Of a stretch of DNA of 64,000 nt, positions 60,593 to 64,000 are shown one piece after another; position 1 is the stretch's first letter; every line of letters starts with the position of its first letter. The notes beneath the pieces were generated by a model. The model saw only the letters and a program-made list of their open reading frames with translations. It was not told where the DNA came from and did not search any database. The stretch comes from Arthrobacter antibioticus (GTDB lineage: Bacteria > Actinomycetota > Actinomycetes > Actinomycetales > Micrococcaceae). A program made the position numbers and the translations under genes. The DNA lies in contig NZ_JASISQ010000002.1 of assembly GCF_030063205.1 (NCBI RefSeq), positions 62,001-126,000 on the forward strand, written 5' to 3'.

Positions 60593-60861
60593 ATTCTGCT
60601 GAAGTCCTAAATATTGCCGTACAGGCCTTGTGGGTGGCGGCGAAGCTGTGTGCCCCCATCCTGATCACGGCTCTTGTCGTGGGGTTTTCCATTTCGCTGG
60701 TGCAATCCATCACACAGATTCAAGAGGCCACACTGTCTTTTGTTCCCAAGGCAGCCGCAGTGGTGATTGCGTTGGTAATTTGTGGGCATTGGATGATTAC
60801 CGAGATCGTCACTTTCACGCATCAACTCTTTGACAAACTCCCCGCGCTGCTGGCTGGTTAG
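60589..60861 (+). CDS. fliQ: Export gate protein FliQ
   Basis: Small two-helix membrane protein of 90 residues with the family motif SLVQSITQIQEATLSFVPK. The GTG start overlaps the fliP stop. It is followed by fliR after 11 bases. Confidence 0.94.
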   Translation: MNSAEVLNIAVQALWVAAKLCAPILITALVVGFSISLVQSITQIQEATLSFVPKAAAVVIALVICGHWMITEIVTFTHQLFDKLPALLAG

Positions 60862-60872
60862 GCACAGAAGCT

Positions 60873-61643
60873 ATGAACATTCCCGTTGAACTGGCGTGGT
60901 TGGAGGCCGCGCTGCTGGCTGTTGTGCGTGCCACAGCCTTCATTGTTATTGCACCACCTTTTTCTTACAACGCCATCCCGTTGCGAATCAAAGGCATGCT
61001 GGCTCTGGGTCTGGGTCTTGCCATGAGTAATCGGGTGGTGGTTGGGCCCGAGGTGAGCGAGGTGGGCCCTTTTGTTACCGCTGTCATCTTGGAAGTTGTT
61101 GTGGGCGCGGCCTTGGGATTCTTGGTGTACGTGGTGTTCGCTGCGGTGCAGTCTGCCGGATCCATGATCGATTTGTTTGGCGGATTTTCTATGGCTCAGG
61201 CATTCGATCCACAGTCCATGGTCAATGGAGCCCAATTCACCCGGTTATTTCAAATGACAACGTTGGCACTGTTGTTTGCCTCTGATGGCTATCAGCTCAT
61301 TATCGGTGGTCTGGCTCGATCCTTTGACGCCATCCCAATCGGTGGGGGATTGGATTTGACGAACCCCGCCGACGCCATGGTGGGCGCTGTGACACAAATG
61401 TTTTTAGCCGCTGTGCAGATTGCTGGTCCGCTGATGGTGGTGCTCTTTCTTGCTGATGCAGGGTTGGGTTTGCTCACGCGTGTGGCACCCGCCTTGAATG
61501 CTTTTGCATTGGGATTTCCGCTAAAGATCATGCTGACGCTTACTTTGGGTGGGCTAGTGCTGATGGCATTGGGCCCGGTGGTTGCGGCTTTGGTGACCAC
61601 AGCCATGACGCAGTTGTCGGGGGTGATCAGCCGTGGCGGATGA
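60873..61643 (+). CDS. fliR: Export gate protein FliR
   Basis: Membrane protein of 256 residues with about six hydrophobic segments. Motifs AGSMIDLFGGFSMAQAFDP and ADAGLGLLTRVAPALNAFAL with LGFPLKIMLTLTL are of FliR. It overlaps flhB by 11 bases. Confidence 0.94.
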   Translation: MNIPVELAWLEAALLAVVRATAFIVIAPPFSYNAIPLRIKGMLALGLGLAMSNRVVVGPEVSEVGPFVTAVILEVVVGAALGFLVYVVFAAVQSAGSMIDLFGGFSMAQAFDPQSMVNGAQFTRLFQMTTLALLFASDGYQLIIGGLARSFDAIPIGGGLDLTNPADAMVGAVTQMFLAAVQIAGPLMVVLFLADAGLGLLTRVAPALNAFALGFPLKIMLTLTLGGLVLMALGPVVAALVTTAMTQLSGVISRGG

Positions 61644-62751
61644 ACCCAGTGGGGAAAGAACCGAAGAAGCCACCGACAAACGTATGCGGGAGGTGCGCGA
61701 GAAAGGCCAGCTTTCGCGTTCCCAGGATCTAACAGCGTGGGTTGGTGTGGGGGCTGCCGCTCTCTTGATACCGGGTGTGATCTCGCGCGCCTCCAATGAG
61801 TTAGCCGAACAAATGTTCACGGTTACGGCCATGGCCGCCAATCCGGAACCAGAGGCAGCAGTGCGGGCCATGGAGGACGCCTTTATGTCCTTGACCAATA
61901 TTCTAGGAATGCTGTTTGTTGGTGTTGTGGTGGCAGTCCTGGCGGCTGCAGTGTTGCAGGGTGGAGTGCGGTTTAAAAAATTCAAACCCAAATATGAACA
62001 ATTTAACCTCCTCAAGGGCCTAAAAACCGTGTTTGGGACGCAGGCGCTGTGGAATGGGGCCAAAGCGTTGCTGAAGACAGCCGTCGTCGGACTTGTATTG
62101 TTCATTGTCATCGAAGGGCTAACATCGACGCTCTTGCGTTCCTCCGGTGCCCTGCCCATTTCAGAACTGCTATCCACAGCCGGTGCGGGACTTGTTCAAT
62201 TGATCCAGTACGCGGTTACCGCTGGAATGCTCTTGGCTGTGGCTGACGTTTTTGTTGTTTCCCGGCGAAATCGAAAACGGACGCGAATGACCAAAAAAGA
62301 GGTTAAAGATGAGCACAAGAGCACCGATGGTGATCCACTGGTAAAGTCGGCCCGTCGCCAACGCCAGTTGAGTATGGCTCGGAACCGCATGATGGGCGCG
62401 GTGGCGACGGCCGACGTCGTGCTGGTAAACCCCACCCACGTAGCCGTGGCACTGCGTTATGAGCCCGGTAAATCAGCTCCCCGCGTTGTGGCCAAGGGTG
62501 CGGATCGGGTTGCTCTGCGCATCCGCGCCGAGGCCGAGGCCAAAAAGGTGCCGGTCGTTAAAGACATTCCGCTGGCCCGCGCCCTACACGGCTCCTGTGA
62601 GCTGGGAGCTGAAATTCCGGTGGCACTGTACAACCAGGTAGCAGCCGTCTTGGCCTTCGTCATGGCGCTGAAGAAGCGTGGTGGCTCCGCCGGAACCCAC
62701 CAGATATTAGCTGCCGGATCAAGCATTCCTCCGAGTCTGGTCCCGGTATGA
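61633..62751 (+). CDS. flhB: Export specificity switch protein FlhB
   Basis: Membrane protein of 372 residues with an autocleavage motif NPTH (266-269) in VVLVNPTHVAVALRY. Four membrane helices come before the cytoplasmic domain. The N-terminal ERTEEATDKRMREVREKGQL is typical. The GTG start at 61633 overlaps fliR. Interaction with FliK at NPTH sets the rod/hook to filament switch. Confidence 0.95.
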   Translation: MADEPSGERTEEATDKRMREVREKGQLSRSQDLTAWVGVGAAALLIPGVISRASNELAEQMFTVTAMAANPEPEAAVRAMEDAFMSLTNILGMLFVGVVVAVLAAAVLQGGVRFKKFKPKYEQFNLLKGLKTVFGTQALWNGAKALLKTAVVGLVLFIVIEGLTSTLLRSSGALPISELLSTAGAGLVQLIQYAVTAGMLLAVADVFVVSRRNRKRTRMTKKEVKDEHKSTDGDPLVKSARRQRQLSMARNRMMGAVATADVVLVNPTHVAVALRYEPGKSAPRVVAKGADRVALRIRAEAEAKKVPVVKDIPLARALHGSCELGAEIPVALYNQVAAVLAFVMALKKRGGSAGTHQILAAGSSIPPSLVPV

Positions 62752-62800
62752 ATAGCAACGCCGCCGTATTGTCCCGTCCTTCCAACCTAAGGAAACCGCT

Positions 62801-64000
62801 GTGAACCGCAACGTGTCAAGCATGGCCATCCCCATGGGTGTGGTGGGCATTGTGCTGCTGCTTGTGGTGCCCATTCCCACCATTTTGTTGGACATACTGA
62901 TCATCATCAACATCGTGTTTGCACTTTTGGTGCTCATGAACACCATGTTTGTGCAGAAACCTCTTGACTTCTCCGTATTCCCGTCGCTGCTGTTGGTTGC
63001 TACGTTGTTCCGGCTGGGCTTGAATGTTGCTTCAACTCGTCTAGTTCTGGGACAAGCCCATGCGGGGGCGGTCATCCAGGCTTTTGGTGAAGTGACAATT
63101 GGTGGAAACCTCATCATCGGGGCCGTGATTTTCCTGATTCTTGTGGTCATTCAGTTCGTCGTGGTCACTAAGGGTGCCGAGCGAGTAGCCGAGGTTGGTG
63201 CCAGGTTCACTCTGGACGCCATGCCAGGAAAGCAGATGGCGATTGATGCGGACCTCAACACGGGTTTGATCACTGACGCCGAAGCTAAGGACCGCCGGGC
63301 GGAAGTATCCGCCGAGGCTGATTTCTACGGTTCTATGGATGGAGCATCGAAGTTCGTCAAGGGTGATGCAATAGTCGGCATCATCATTATCTTGATCAAC
63401 CTCATTGGTGGAATTGCAATTGGCCTGGGCCAGCGCGGTATGGAAATCTCCGACGCCTTGCACACCTATTCCATGCTGTCCATGGGCGACGGATTGGTCT
63501 CGCAGATCCCCGCGCTGCTCATGGCCGTGGCTACAGGCATGATTGTCACCCGCTCCAATGCTTCTGCCGATCTAGGAACGACGGCGGCCGCACAGCTAAC
63601 GCAATCACGTCCGGCTTTGATGGTGGCTGGCATTGCGGCGATCATCATGGCACTGATCCCCGGTATGCCAGCGCTTTTGTTCCTAAGTGTTGGTGCACTG
63701 ATGCTGTTCATGGGTCAGCGGGTTAAATCCGCGGAAAAAGCTGCGGCTCAGGCATTGGCTTTGGAGTCTTTGCCTTCTGCTGCGCCCGTAGAAACTACGC
63801 AGGACATCCTTGAACAAATGCGGGTTCAGCCCCTCGAGATCCAACTGGCCACTGATTTGGTGGACTTGGTGAACGGATCCGCCGATGATCTGCTGGCCCG
63901 CATCCGGGCCCTGCGGCACAAAGTTGCCATGGAACTGGGAATCGTGGTGCCACCGGTGAGGACGCGAGATCACGTGGAACTGCCGCTATCTAGCTATGTC
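62801..64000 (+). CDS. flhA: Export gate protein FlhA, 3' end outside window
   Basis: The frame is open from a GTG at 62801 to the window end (400 codons of about 690 usual). AAGGAA lies 6 bases before the GTG. Motifs visible are the membrane helices after SSMAIPMGVVGIVLLLVV, PLDFSVFPSLLLVATLFRLG, then the conserved FHIPEP region VGARFTLDAMPGKQMAIDAD with DAEAKDRRAEVSAEADFYGS. It is the main export gate ring protein. The C-terminal cytoplasmic domain begins before the cut. Confidence 0.95.
   Translation, partial: MNRNVSSMAIPMGVVGIVLLLVVPIPTILLDILIIINIVFALLVLMNTMFVQKPLDFSVFPSLLLVATLFRLGLNVASTRLVLGQAHAGAVIQAFGEVTIGGNLIIGAVIFLILVVIQFVVVTKGAERVAEVGARFTLDAMPGKQMAIDADLNTGLITDAEAKDRRAEVSAEADFYGSMDGASKFVKGDAIVGIIIILINLIGGIAIGLGQRGMEISDALHTYSMLSMGDGLVSQIPALLMAVATGMIVTRSNASADLGTTAAAQLTQSRPALMVAGIAAIIMALIPGMPALLFLSVGALMLFMGQRVKSAEKAAAQALALESLPSAAPVETTQDILEQMRVQPLEIQLATDLVDLVNGSADDLLARIRALRHKVAMELGIVVPPVRTRDHVELPLSSYV

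Overview
The window looks like chromosome from a flagellated high-GC Gram-positive, most likely an Arthrobacter-like member of the Micrococcaceae. The supporting signs are moderately high GC, frequent GTG/TTG starts, many 1-4 base stop/start overlaps, an actinobacterial lysG/lysE pair, lutABC, and a flagellar set without P- and L-ring genes. No rRNA, tRNA, CRISPR array, insertion sequence or phage gene was recognised. The assignment rests on gene content only.

Region 1 (1-19.1 kb) is housekeeping and transport. It holds the 3' part of an ABC-F ATPase, an MFS carrier, an ABC exporter followed by a NarL-type two-component pair, an M18 aminopeptidase, a DUF1345 membrane protein, a very large RecB-like nuclease/helicase, a TIGR01777 SRPBCC-epimerase fusion, a second MFS carrier, the divergent lysG-lysE lysine/arginine export pair, a small unknown protein and a secreted HNH/Excalibur nuclease lipoprotein.

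Region 2 (19.3-30.6 kb, minus strand) is a Ter stress-response locus of twelve co-directional genes. In transcription order these are a DUF475/TerC-type membrane protein, three canonical TerD proteins, TelA, an unrecognised 185-residue protein, a divergent TerD, a TerD/TerA-like protein with a long disordered N-terminus, then a biosynthetic module: C-C bond lyase of the HpcH/CitE type, PRTase-TRSP protein, StiP/PRTase_1 and a HAD phosphatase. The last four are translationally coupled, and a perfect 26-bp-stem hairpin closes the unit. A divergent gene encodes an HsdR_N-like PD-(D/E)XK nuclease.

Region 3 (31.9-38.1 kb) is metabolic: an adenine/adenosine deaminase with a 15-bp repeat in its N-terminus, the lactate-utilisation operon lutABC, a DinB-family protein and a glutathione-independent formaldehyde dehydrogenase.

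Region 4 (38.2-64.0 kb) is a contiguous flagellar cluster: fliW, flgL, flgK and flgN on the minus strand, then fliA, fliC, fliD, fliS, a FliT-position gene, flgBC-fliEFGHIJK-flgDE, flbD-motAB and fliMNOPQR-flhBA, with flhA cut by the window end. Five sites matching TAAC/TTAC-N15-KCCGAYAG, the spacing of the FliA/WhiG (sigma-28) promoter class, lie in front of flgN, fliC, flgB, flbD and fliM. They therefore head nearly every flagellar transcription unit, including the structural early ones. This suggests that the FliA encoded here controls the whole regulon, with no separate early class. The fliM site is so close to its ATG that the mRNA is predicted to be leaderless. No che genes, flgF/flgG, flgM or csrA are in the window.
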